A program made the translations under genes and the position numbers. DNA of 64,000 nt from Calamus simplicifolius (taxonomy: Eukaryota; Streptophyta; Magnoliopsida; Arecales; Arecaceae). Location of the stretch: assembly GCA_900491605.1 (NCBI GenBank), contig UESW01004622.1, forward strand, positions 550,989 through 614,988, in the 5' to 3' direction. Of this stretch, positions 24,911 through 34,788 are shown piece by piece. The notes beneath the pieces are model-generated. The model worked only from the letters and a program-made list of their open reading frames with translations, was not told the origin of the DNA and searched no databases. Numbering within the stretch: the stretch's first letter is position 1; every line of letters begins with the position of its first letter.

Positions 24911-25480
24911 GTCGGGGTTGTAAGCTGTCGAATCCGTTGAAGTTTTCTTTACCATTTGGTCCGATCGGGGCTTGTAAGCTGCCCGAATCTGAATGAAGTT
25001 TCTTTGCCATTTGGTCGGCCGGTGCTTGTAAGCTGTCCGAATCCGGATGAAGTTTCTTCGCCATTTGGCCTTGCCGGGGCTTGTAAGCTGCCCAAATCCA
25101 GATGAAGTTTCTTTGCCATTTGGCCGGCCGGGGCTTGTAAGTTGCCCAAATCCGGATGAAGTCTGTTTGCCATTTGGTCCGGCCGGGGCTTGTAAGCTGC
25201 CCGAATCCGGATGAAGTTCTTTGCCATTTGGTCCGGCCGGGGCTTGTAAGCTGCCTGAATCCGGATAAAGTTTCTTTGCCATTTGGTCCAGCCGGGGCTT
25301 GTAAGCTGCCCGAATCTGGATGAAGTCTCTTTGCCATTTGGTCCGGCCAGGGCTTGTAAGCTGCCCGAATCCGGATGAAGTTTCTTTGCTATTTGGTCCG
25401 GCCGGGGCTTGTAAGCTACCCGAATCCGGACGAAGTCTTGTTGTTTTTGGTTTGGTCGGGGCTGGTAAGCTGCCCGAATC
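24911..25480. repeat. Tandem repeat, 54/55-bp unit, 11 copies
   Basis: CTTGTAAGCT or a close variant recurs at 24917, 24971, 25025, 25080, 25134, 25189, 25243, 25298, 25353, 25408 and 25462. Each unit continues with GCCCGAATCCGGATGAAG, CTTTGCCATTTGGTC and CGGCCGGGG. The array lies just downstream of integrase in element sense. The frames through it read repeated SGFGQLTSPG peptides, but units of 55 bp break the frame, so I treat it as non-coding. Confidence 0.95.
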
Positions 25481-25770
25481 CGAACGAAATTTTTTGGTGA
25501 TCACTCGGCCTGATTCGGCCATACTGGGGGTACTCGGCCATACCAAGTTTTTGTGAAATAGGACTCGGCCCAGCCGAGGTACGGAGATTTAGCTCAAAAC
25601 TCGACCCAGCCGAGGTACGGAGATAGCTCGGTTGTGCCGAGAATGGATGCGCGAGCAACATCTATTTTCTATTATGATTTTTCCAAAAAAATGATTGTAG
25701 CGGTCATGCCGCGAATAATAGAAACAAGATGTCAAAGCTGCGAATGGGGCAAGTCTATAGAAAGCGTACC

Positions 25771-26905
25771 CTACCGATGGTATATACAGAGATTGTCCGA
25801 ATTCCACGTTCGGGGAATAGATTTCTCGCCCAAATCCTGGAGCTTGTAAGTGCCAGGTCCGATGACTTCTACCACTTGATAGGGGCCTTTCCAATTTGGA
25901 GACAGCTTTCCTTGCTCCAGCGGTTTGGAGACGGATGCTTTCCGAAGGACCAGATCACCAGGTGAGAAGGATTTTCCTTTGACTCTGGAGGCGTGATAAC
26001 GAGCCACTCTTTGCTGGTATGCCGCAACGTTGATTCGAGCTTTCTCTCTGATTTCTTCCACCAAGTCGAGATTGGTGCGGAGCTGCTCGTCGTTAACTTC
26101 CTCCGAGTAGCTCTTCACTCGTGGAGAAGGAAGTCCTATCTCCACAGGGATGATGGCTTCCGTGCCGAAGGCCATCCGAAATGGGGTCTTGCCAGTGGGG
26201 ATTCTCTGAGTGGTGCGGTAGGCCCATAGGACATGGTGAAGCTCATCTGCCCATCTGCCTCGGGCTCTGGCAAGCCGAGCCTTGATCCCTTGAAGCAGGG
26301 TCCGGTTAGTCACTTCGGCCTCTCCGTTGGCTTGTGGATGCCCTATCGACGTGGGGCGGTGGCAGATCCCATGCTCCTCGCAAAATCTCAGAAATTTTGG
26401 TTGTCAAATTGCTTGCCATTGTCGGTGATAATAGTGTGCGGAAGGTCGAAACGATAATGGATCTCCACACGAAGTCCCTGACCCGAGCTTCGGTTATTTG
26501 GGCAATTGCCTCGGCCTCCACCCACTTGATGAAGTAGTCGATGGCGACAAATAGGAACTTTCTTTGTCCAGTGGTGAGGGAAAAAGGGCCAAGAATATCC
26601 ATCCCCCACTTAGCAAAGGGCCAAGCAGAGGAAATAGGGACCAAACTAGCGGAGGGGAGCCTCTGGATGCTGGAATGTCTCTGACATGAGTCACAAGCTC
26701 AGACAAGGTCGTCAGCATCTTTTTGCATGGTGGGCCAATAGTATCCTTGGCGCAGCACCTTGTGGCATAAGGACCGGCTCCCCAGATGATTGCCGCAAAT
26801 TCCTTCATGTACCTTCCGAAGAGCATAATCAGCTTCAGATGGGCGAAGGCACTTGAACAGTGGCATGGAGAAGGACCGCTTATACAACTGGTCATCGATC
26901 AGCAC
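25771..26905 (-). pseudogene. Integrase of Tat-like gypsy element, frameshifted
   Basis: Integrase splices the cDNA into host DNA. The N-terminal zinc-finger part is at 26905-26660 (HEGICGNHLGSRSLCHKVL, YYWPTMQKDA, then CDSC after a stop). The core starts near 26644 with KWGMDILGPF, whose aspartate is catalytic, and continues in another frame with ITDNGKQFDN (second aspartate). The C-terminal part is at 26313-25771 (WADELHHVLWAYRTT, GDLVLRKA, WKGPYQV). No chromodomain follows the GPY/F-like module, in keeping with a Tat-type element. At least two frameshifts and a stop make it inactive. Confidence 0.85.
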
Positions 26906-27075
26906 AAGTGGGTGGCTTGTATTTTCAGCTTCCTTGCTTCCTTTCGGTCGGCTGGGAGTGACACTTCTTTAAGATATCTTAGTATGGGGTCGAAACAGGA
27001 TGGTTCGGCCTCAACCTGCATCACTCGGTCTGCCTCCGCGATGCTAGGCCTCTCCAGGATCTCCATGGGAAACTT

Positions 27076-27423
27076 TCACTCGGAATCCATTGACTCCGCG
27101 GTTGCCAGCCGAGATAATAAGTTGGTGCGGGCATTCTCAGATCTTGGGATCTGGATAACTTCAAATTCAGAGAAGTGGGAAAGCAAGTTCCGCACCTTTT
27201 GAGATACCGAATCATATTTGGCTCTCGGGCCTCGAACTCGCCCCGCACATGATCGGCCGGCCACCAATTGAAAGTCGGTAAAGGCATTCAGCTTTGTCAC
27301 TTTAAGATCGCGGGCGATTCGGAGTCCAGCAAGCAGAGCTTCATATTCGGCTTCATTGTTGGAGGCTGGGAAGGAGAAGCGAATGCCGTACTCGAAGGTC
27401 CCCTCTGGGCTGGTGAGGATCAA
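27076..27423 (-). pseudogene. Second RNase H-like domain of the gypsy element
   Basis: The frame reads SPEGTFEYGIRF, NNEAEYEALLAGLRIARDL and ending RSENARTNLLSRLAT. The NNEAEYEALLAGL signature is that of the archaeal/plant-type RNase H common in Tat elements. Where NxxADALSRLA is usual this copy has NARTNLLSRLA, so an acidic catalytic residue is lost. Confidence 0.75.
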
Positions 27424-27607
27424 GCCAGTGTCGGAGCCATTAGCATTAGATGATCCGTCGACATGGAGCAGCCATAGGGCACCGGGTCTCGGATGCTTAG
27501 AAGAGTCCGGAGCAAAGCCATCCTCCGGGATGGTGCATTCAAAGAAAAATCAGCCAGAACCTGCGCTTTGATGGCCGGGCGAGGTTGGTACCGGATATTA
27601 TGTTCGC

Positions 27608-28842
27608 TTAATTGACGACCCATTTGGCCATTCTTCCTGATGTCTCCGGGTGATGCACCACCGCCTTGATGGGTTGGTCGGTAAGGACCGTCACAGAGTG
27701 CGCCTGTAAATAAGGCCGCAGCCTCCGAACCGATGCTATCAGGGCTAACACCAACTTCTCGATTCGGGTGTATCTTGTCTCGGCGTCTCGGAGCAACTTG
27801 CTAACATAGTAGATTGGCTTTTGGGTCTTGTTCTCTTCTCTGACCATCACCGAACCAACTGCGCCTTCTGAAACTGCTAAGTACAAAAATAACATTTCTC
27901 CTGGATTGGGACTACTGAGGAGGGGTGGAGAGCCGAGATATCTCTTGAGGTCCTCGAATGACTTCTGACATTCAACAGACCATTGGAAATTCTTGGCTGA
28001 TCGGAGGGCTTTAAAGAATGGAAGGCACCTCTCAGCCGACCGAGCCATGAAGCGGTTGAGGGCCGCGATTCTTTCAGTCAGGCGTTGGACCTCTTTGATA
28101 GATGTTGGGGGTGCCATTTGCCGAAGAGCTTGAATCTTCTGCGGGTTGGCCTCAATGCCTCGCTGAGAAACCATGAAGCCCAGGAACTTCCTAGAGTTGA
28201 CACCGAAGGCACACTTCGTTGGGTTGAGCTTCATCCGGTATCTTTGGAGCGTCGTGAAGCTCTTAGAGAGATCCTCAATATGCTGGGATACTTCCCTGCT
28301 TTTGACCAGCATGTCATCAACATACATCTCCATGTTCCGACCGATTTGCTCCTTGAAGACCTTGTTCGCCAGCCTTTGGTAAGTAGCACCTGCATTTTTC
28401 AGACCGAAAGGCATAACACGGTAGCAATAAATACCTCGATCGGTTATTAAGATGGTCTTTTCTTCATCTTCGGGCACCATTCGAATTTGGTTGTAGCCTG
28501 AATATGCGTCCATGGAGGTCAACATCTGATGACCGGAAGTGGCGTCCACAAGCTGGTCGATCCGAGGGAGAGGAAGCTGTCCTTTGGGCATGCTTTATTA
28601 AAGTGGGTGAAGTCGATGCAGATCCGTCATTTACCGTTCGACTTCTTCACCATGACAACATTGGACAGCCAACTCGGATAATTTACCTCCCGAATGAAGT
28701 TTGTCTTGATGAGCTTGTCAACTTCTTCCTCAATTTCCCTTTGCCGGTCGGGGCCGAAGCTTCTTTTCTTCTGCTTCACGGGCCGAGACATTTCGTCCGC
28801 ATTAAGATGGTGGACGAGAACGTCTGGGATGATCCCTGGCAT
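27608..28842 (-). pseudogene. Reverse transcriptase of Tat-like gypsy element
   Basis: RT copies the element RNA into DNA. The N-terminal part (28842-28627) reads FGPDRQREIEEEVDKLI and VVMVKKSNGK and is stopped by a TGA where tryptophan is usual. The main frame (28591-27608, 327 residues) holds LPLPRIDQLVDATSGHQ, MDAYSGYNQI, YRVMPFGLKNAGATYQR, the catalytic MYVDDMLVKS (about 28310), then the thumb and the connection RNase H (DAETRYTRIEKLVLALI). This is the best preserved protein of the element, but it cannot be made whole because of the upstream stop. Confidence 0.92.
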
Positions 28843-28878
28843 GTCAGAGGCTGACCAGGCGAAGACATCAGCATTCCC

Positions 28879-29608
28879 TCAGAGAAAGTCTATCAGCTCC
28901 AACTGGGGCTTCCCTTTCAATAGAGACCCAATCCTTATGGTTCGGTCAGGCCGAGCTTCGTCCAGCGGTACCTCCTCCAGCTCTTCGGCTGGTTCTCCTC
29001 GTTGCTCGGCAAAGTCCTTCCGAGCGTCCAGCCCGTCAACCTCGGGCAGCTTGGACTGAAGGCTAGTGACAAAGCACTGCTGAGCTACAGCTTGATTTTC
29101 CCGAACTACTCCCACTCCCCATCCAGTAGGTAACTTCATTGCTAGGTGTGGGATGGAGACAATGGCTTTCAGGGACATCAGGCTGGGTCTCCCAAAAATT
29201 GCATTATAGGGCGACCGAAGCTTGGTCACCAAAAAATCTATAAACAGTGGCAACACTGGGCCAAGCTCCCGCGCAGACCGTCAAGGTCACGACCCCCTCT
29301 GGGATGATAACATCGTCGGTGAACCCCATGAGGGTGGAGTTCACGGCTCGGAGATTCTCCATAAGCAGTTTCATCTTCACAAACACATCAAGATACAAAA
29401 CATGGACGGAGCTCCCACTATCAATAAGGATTTGGTCTACATCATAATTGTTCAGATTAAGGGATACAACCAATGCATCATCATGTGGAAACTGTATCTT
29501 CTGGAGGTCACTGTCAGAGAAGGAGAGCTCATTGGTCCGCGCTTTCTTTGGCGCTGAGTCTTTTTCATCGTCCTGCCAATTCGATGGACTACCAACCGCC
29601 TCGATCAC
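28879..29608 (-). pseudogene. Aspartic protease region of gypsy element
   Basis: The frame from 29608 contains LIDSGSSVHVLY, the DSG active site of a retroviral-type aspartic protease that matures Gag-Pol. A frameshift near 29230 moves the rest (29256-28879) to another frame, with SPYNAIFGRPSLMSLKAI and a linker to RT. Inactive as read. Confidence 0.85.
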
Positions 29609-31145
29609 ATTAATGTGGTCGGCGACCGAAGGATTTGGAAGAGGAGGCTGCTGAGGCTCAGGCTGGCGGTCGCCCCCGTTCCTTGGCTCGGGTGCTCTTC
29701 TAAATTGATCGAGCCTGCCCCACTAGATGAGCTCTCAATTTTGTTCTTCAACTACCAGCACTCCTCAGTGTCATGGCCATGATCCCGATGGTAGCGGCAA
29801 TACTTGGCGGGGTCTTTCTGGGCCGCATTCTCTCGGAGAGGAGGTGGTCGGGGGAGCTGGCGCTCTATTGCCATGAGGATCTCCGTCCTTAAGGCAGTGA
29901 GCAGAGTGAACCGGTTGAATCTCCTAGGCGGGCTCCAGGTGCAGTTTCTTGGCGATGGCGGAGGAACCCTTTGGCGGCGAGGCGGGCTTGGCTGGCGGGT
30001 GGATCAGTGCTTATCTGAGCCCTTGGGCTCCTTCTTCCTTGTCAACTCGGTGCGGACAGCTCTCCGCGATTCCTCGACTCTGGCATATTTGTTTGCCAGA
30101 GCCATCATGTCGGAGAGGTTCGGAGGGTAGCTGACCTTCAGCGCCAGGTAAAAGTCACTTTCCTTCAACACTCCGCCTGCTAGGGTGAACATGGCCACCT
30201 CATGATTAAGGTGGTCCACCTCCAGCATGGCCATATTGAAACGACCGAGATATTTCTTCAAGGACTCCCCCTCTCTCTGCTTAACCTCAGAGAGGGAGTC
30301 AGATCTCCGCTGATGACGACAGCTGCTGACGAATTGGCTGATGAAGAGGCGGCTCAGCTCGTCAAATGAACCAATAGAACTTGGTTTCAAGGCATTGAAC
30401 CAGGTTCTAGCAGATCCCCTGATGGTAGATGGGAAGGCGCGGCAGAGGATCGCATCTGATGCCCCATGGAACATCATGATCGATCGGAAGCTGCTGAGGT
30501 GGTCATCGGGATCGGAGGATCCATGGTAGGGCTCGATGGCGTCAGCTTGACATGGGAGGGAATCACTTCCTCCATGATCTCTTTGGAGAAGGGAATGCCT
30601 TGCTCCGCCTTATGCTGGAGCGGGTGGGCCTGCTTGGCGGCATCCAACTCCTGGCACATCTCCCGGAGCTGTTGGCGGATCTCCTCAGGCACGACGGGAG
30701 GAGCTGGGTGAGGAGAGAAATGAGACGATGTCGAGTCATGATGAGAGATCACTGGAGAGAGGGATCAAGCCCATAGAGATCGGGGAAGATCCTTACCACA
30801 GACCCCTTAAGGGGCTGGCTCAGCTTCCCTAGGGCGGCGAGGGGGGTCTGCCACCCCATGCGGGCCGGAAGAAGAGATCATTGGATGAGCGGGGGTTGCA
30901 TTCTCCTCAGGAAGATATGGGGTAGGTGCAGCTGGATGGGAGGCTTCGAAGCGCCCCTAGATCAGGTGGGCCAGAGCTTGGACCTGCTGGACCAGCGAGC
31001 CAAACTGGTCCTGGGTCACTGGGGCCACCGGTGGCGATGGGGTTTCCACTGGTGGCGATGGTGGCACTACGCTGCTCACCGGATCAGGTCTTTGGGAGGC
31101 GACCTGATCCCGAACTTTGGAGATAGCCTTTCTTCGATTGGCCAT
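29609..31145 (-). pseudogene. gag of gypsy element, broken
   Basis: Gag packages the RNA and forms particles. The likely start is the ATG at 31145 (MANRRKAISKVRDQV), 86 bp inside the 5' LTR. A TAG follows after 62 codons. The capsid part is at 30477-30004: GSARTWFNALKPSSIGSFDELS, then QREGESLKKYLGRFN and YPPNLSDMMALANKYA, typical of retrotransposon gag. The nucleocapsid-like end (30003-29609) keeps traces of a zinc-knuckle region in several frames. Several stops and frameshifts. Confidence 0.8.
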
Positions 31146-31212
31146 GGGAGAGGTTCTCTTTCAGATCAAGACCCTTGTCTCCTGGATCACAAGTTTATGG
31201 GACTTGAGGACC

Positions 31213-31230
31213 CTTCCTTTAGTGCCAATT
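31213..31230 (-). other. Primer-binding-site-like sequence
   Basis: Directly after the 5' LTR the minus strand reads AATTGGCACTAAAGGAAG. TTGGC plus a purine-rich follow-on resembles the PBS of other Tat-type elements. The tRNA was not identified. Confidence 0.55.
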
Positions 31231-32166
31231 TGTTGCTGCTAAAATCCATCCTTCGACTCGGGCGCGATCAGGCTCCCTCCTGGGCGGACCTGCAAGACAG
31301 TCCTCACACGAGAGGCATTGGGGGTGGCCCTCCGCGGAAGACCCTCTGACGCTCAAGTCAACGGGGATCGACAATCAACAAACGAGAGAAGAAAGCTCTC
31401 GCTGAAGAGTCTCTCCAGGGGTGGCCTTTCGAGAGCTCTGAGCAGAGCGTTAATGGCGGAAAGAGGGTGAGCAGAAACAGAAGGAGGGTAGACCAGTAAG
31501 CCAGTGCGCATACCTGAGGAGCCGGGAGATGACCCTACTTATAGAGGATTACCTGATTCCTTGGGGGTATCGTGGGTCCGAAAGTCGTTAGGATTCGAAT
31601 CTAGTTTGTTATGAGGTCAGTAAGATTCGCATCTTGTTGGTGAGAGGATCGATGGCTGGGAGAGCTGGTTGATGCCTCGAGATTTGGCGATTGCGTAGGC
31701 TCCAAGGCTCTAGGCCACTCTCGCAGGTCCTAGGCCACTCTCGGGCGTGATTTCTGTTTGGAATCTTACGAATTTGAACTCTCTCGCGCCGGATTCCGCA
31801 GAGGTGCTTGAGCGCTTGAGTTTAGCCGAGGCATAATGGATAGCTCGGCCAGGACCGAGAGATAGGAATAGCTCGGCTGGGGCTGAGAGATGGGAATAGC
31901 TCGGCTGAGGCCGAGAGACAAGGATAGCTCGGCTGAGGCCGAGAAGTAGGAATAGCTCGGCTGAGGCCGAGAGGTAAGGATAGCTTGGCTGAGACCGAGA
32001 GATGAGATCCGCGTCTTGGGAATCCTTGGCTCGCTAAGGAGATTAAGGTGCCCCGATCCACTGAGGCTGACTCATCCCTAGCGGGTATCGCATAGCAAGC
32101 GGGAGTCAGGGTTGATCCTAACCCTTTGCATGATTATTGATGCAACGATGATTTTACCCCTCAACA
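31231..32166 (-). repeat. 5' LTR of Tat-like gypsy element
   Basis: 936 bp, starting TGTTGAGGGG and ending CAGCAACA in the minus sense. It carries a TATA box at 31537-31544 and the six-unit 28-bp array at 31840-32007, at the same relative place as in the other LTR. Confidence 0.95.
31840..32007. repeat. 28-bp inverted-repeat array, second LTR copy
   Basis: Six units of the ATAGCTCGG...CCGAG type with the same 28-bp spacing as at 17980, with point changes between the two LTRs but the period kept. Confidence 0.88.
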
Positions 32167-32171
32167 TTTAC

Positions 32172-32989
32172 TAACGTGAATATTATATATATTGAAATAT
32201 TAAATCTTAATGGTTTCTTTAAGGGACGCTTCCAAATGCAACAAATTTTGTAATTAGAGCAACGTCCACTTCTACCTGCAAATATTGATAGGCATTAAGG
32301 CAATGATTGAGGGAATTCAACCTCAAGTGGGACAAGATTCGAACTCATGTTGGTGTGTAAATTGCATGCGCATCACCCCACCACTAAACTATTGAATATT
32401 TTATTTCGTTAAGATGGCGTATACTTATATGCCAGGCAATTTATGGAAGCAATAATAAAAATAATTAATGAAATCATTCTCATAATCGCTTCTAAAGATG
32501 CCAAACAGGATCTTCATGTTCAGAATCTCTATACAAAGGAAGACTCTGTTTCTATGGTAAAATTATATGGAGCATAAATTGATATTTTTTATGCTACATA
32601 AATTTTTCATGCTCAGAGTCTTTGTATAAAGAAAGACTCTTATGGTCATTCGCTGGCTTCGATAGGATTGCTACGATCACTCTCTGAGTAACTCTTTCTG
32701 GATGTTTGATTTATTCTGCAGGAGATCTTTGGCATCCAGATTCGTCATGTTTATCCAAAGGCCAACTCGGCGGCCGATTAGATTGCGGATGTTATGGCCC
32801 ATATTTTAAATTTTTGATTATGAAAATAGAATGATTCATGTTTTAGTGTACTTAAACAGCTTTTATTTTCTGAGCTATCCAAGTTGACTCTCGTTAGATT
32901 GATGCAGTCATCCGTTTTTTTTAAAAAAAATTAAAAAGAAAACATCAAACGGGTCAACGGCATAGAGCACAACCTGGCAACTACAGTAA
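32172..32989. other. Intergenic stretch with a LINE relic and a local duplication
   Basis: No intact gene. A diverged direct repeat is visible: TCATGTTCAGAATCTCTATA at about 32514 and TCATGCTCAGAGTCTTTGTA at about 32607, each followed by AAGGAAGACTCT or AAGAAAGACTCT. The RNase H relic at 32719-32809 is listed separately. Confidence 0.5.
32719..32809 (+). pseudogene. RNase H fragment of a non-LTR (LINE-type) element
   Basis: The frame reads FGIQIRHVYPKANSAAD, a stop, then IADVMAH. It matches the C-terminal end of the plant LINE-associated RNase H domain (usual form IRHVYREANxxAD). Only about 30 codons remain. Confidence 0.5.
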
Positions 32990-33333
32990 GGTAGTGTTTG
33001 AAATAGGGGATAAGAGGGGATATCCCCTGGATATCTCCTCTTATTTCCAAAAGCCATAACTATAAGGGATAGCTAGGAATAAAGTTAACCAAAGGGATAA
33101 TTCATGGTTAACCATAGTTAATCATGGGATATCCCCTTAATTTATTCCCTAGAGAATGCAGGAATAGCTGGTTATCCCTTCAAATAAGAGTAAAAAAAAG
33201 TTATCCTATGGATTTACCTTTTGCATTTGATATGATCAATGGGATAGCCAAGGGATATCCCTAGGATAGCTAGGGGACAAACTCTATCCCGTACACTTAT
33301 CCATGGATAATATTTTTTCTATCAAACACTACC
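32990..33333. mobile_element. Tourist-like MITE, copy A
   Basis: 344 bp with terminal inverted repeats GGTAGTGTTTGA / TCAAACACTACC and flanked on both sides by TAA (32987-32989 and 33334-33336). The ends and the 3-bp TAA duplication are those of PIF/Harbinger-derived MITEs. The interior has GGGATA/TATCCC words and no coding capacity. Confidence 0.88.
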
Positions 33334-33336
33334 TAA

Positions 33337-33560
33337 CAACACTAGGCTTGGTACGCGCATTGGTACATACAGTTAGTCAATTTGTACGATAAATTAGTGT
33401 TTTGTGCATGAAAAACTGGTACATAAAGAAATATAGCATAGCCCAACTTGTCATGGCCCAAAATATGGCATGGTACAGCTTGCAGCGTGCCTCCCACTAC
33501 GCCGCCCATAATGAGCCAGTACAGCACGTGATAAGCCGGTTTTAACCTGCCAAATTATTT
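33337..33560. repeat. GGTAC-rich dispersed repeat between two MITEs
   Basis: Contains TTGGTACGCGCATTGGTACA, CTGGTACATAAAG, GCATGGTACAGC and GAGCCAGTACAGCACGTG. It belongs to the same composition class as the repeats at 749, 3150 and 6290, here outside the PRMT4 gene. Confidence 0.45.
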
Positions 33561-33587
33561 TTTCAAATTGCCCCTCAGCAACCGTAA

Positions 33588-33854
33588 GGTAGTATTTAAT
33601 AGCTTTTTAACTATCCCTTAGATAAATATATAGGATAGCATTTATCTAGAGAATAGCTAAGGGAATAAGTACCTTTTTAAAATTACCATTCTGCCATTCT
33701 CTAGGGAATAAGTCCAAGGGATAACCCATGGTTAAACATGAGTTATCCCCTCTGGTTAAACTTTTTCAGAGATAACCCCTGCAACTATAGCTTTTGGGGA
33801 TAAGAGGGGATATCTAAGGAATATCCCCTTTTATCCTATGTATCAAACGGTGCC
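33588..33854. mobile_element. Tourist-like MITE, copy B, opposite orientation
   Basis: 267 bp with ends GGTAGTATTTAA / CAAACGGTGCC and flanked by TAA (33585-33587 and 33855-33857). Its reverse complement aligns with the left part of copy A: AGGGGATAT, then CCTCTTAT, then CCAAAAGC in the same order. So it is the same family, inverted, and shorter. Confidence 0.82.
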
Positions 33855-33857
33855 TAA

Positions 33858-34788
33858 ATGATTAATTTGGAAGTGCTTTGATCTATTTTTTAAATGTTTT
33901 ATCACTTTTAATTATCAAAAAAGATTAATTTTTAAAAATATTCTTATCTATTATTTAAAAAAAATATTTATCCTTTTCAATAGCCATAAATAGATAGTTT
34001 TCAAAATTATTTACAGCAATCGAAGTCTTTTCAACTCATATAAATGCCTTCCAACTCCTCTTCCCCAGCCACACTAAATTTTAAGCTCTCTTAAACCCTC
34101 ATAATTTTTCTCTATTTTCTCTTGAGTTCTTTTAATGTCTCTATAAATTGTCTTAATTATTTTAGTCTCTATAATATCTGGCATTGATAGCTTTTGCCTC
34201 TTTTCCCCTCCAATGAGGTCTTCGACTCTTTGGGCTTGACGTTTGGTATGGAAGAATTTTCTTTTTATAAGCTCGGTCTTAGCACACTATAATTCTACCA
34301 CTATGGGTGCCACCTCGAGTATCAGTTTTAAGGCTAGACGTAAGACCTTTGATACCTAAAAGAACTTCATCATCAAGAAAATCATTAACAGGAGGATTCG
34401 AGTTGTTTATATCATCTGCAAAAAAGTACTATATCTATGGTGCTTCAAGAAAATCAGCCACTTGATTCAATACTAAAAAAAAGCATGAAAATACTAACGA
34501 TTACACCTATATTGAACTTAAATTCGATGTAAAGGGCGAGCTATTAAAATTTTCTTATTTATAAGAGATAAATAAAAAAGAATCATTAAAATTAATTATA
34601 GGTACTAAAATATTTTTTTATTTTGCTAAAAATACGTGTTTTGAAATATATCTAAAAACTACTTTAAATCCTTATATATAAAAAAATTGAAATACTGTAA
34701 AAATCTAATTCGTTTAAACATTTTCTAAATATAAATAAAATTTAAATTTTTTTATTTTTTAATTTTTGATCATAGGATGGTATTTATT
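33858..34788. other. Intergenic sequence, no recognised feature
   Basis: AT-rich, no conserved frame. A broken frame near 34280-34480 with several lysine- and cysteine-containing stretches could be old transposase sequence, but I cannot identify it. Confidence 0.4.

Larger units (their letters stand above)
17371..32166 (-). mobile_element. Ty3/gypsy LTR retrotransposon, Tat-like, decayed full length
   Basis: A 14.8-kb element bounded by two LTRs that start TGT and end ACA in the minus sense. Read on the minus strand the order is 5' LTR (32166-31231), PBS-like site, gag, protease, RT, RNase H, integrase, a tandem-repeat region, a long 3' region with an antisense ORF, PPT and 3' LTR (18308-17371). 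The flanks TTTAT (17366-17370) and TTTAC (32167-32171) look like a 5-bp target duplication with one mutation. No chromodomain is seen. The long 3' region and antisense ORF fit the Tat lineage. All protein regions are broken by stops and frameshifts, and the LTRs differ at roughly one base in ten over their first 190 bases by eye, so this is an old, inactive copy. Confidence 0.93.

Noticed and set aside
24911..25480. CRISPR-like regular repeat
   Set aside because: Units are contiguous without unique spacers, and the setting is a plant retrotransposon.
24807..25546. Minus-strand frames of 176 and 221 residues with repeated SGFGQLTSPG peptides
   Set aside because: They are translations of the 54/55-bp tandem array. 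Units of 55 bp break the frame and no domain is present.
34280..34480. Possible decayed transposase reading near a run of lysine- and cysteine-containing peptides
   Set aside because: Too many stops and no recognisable motif; left unassigned.
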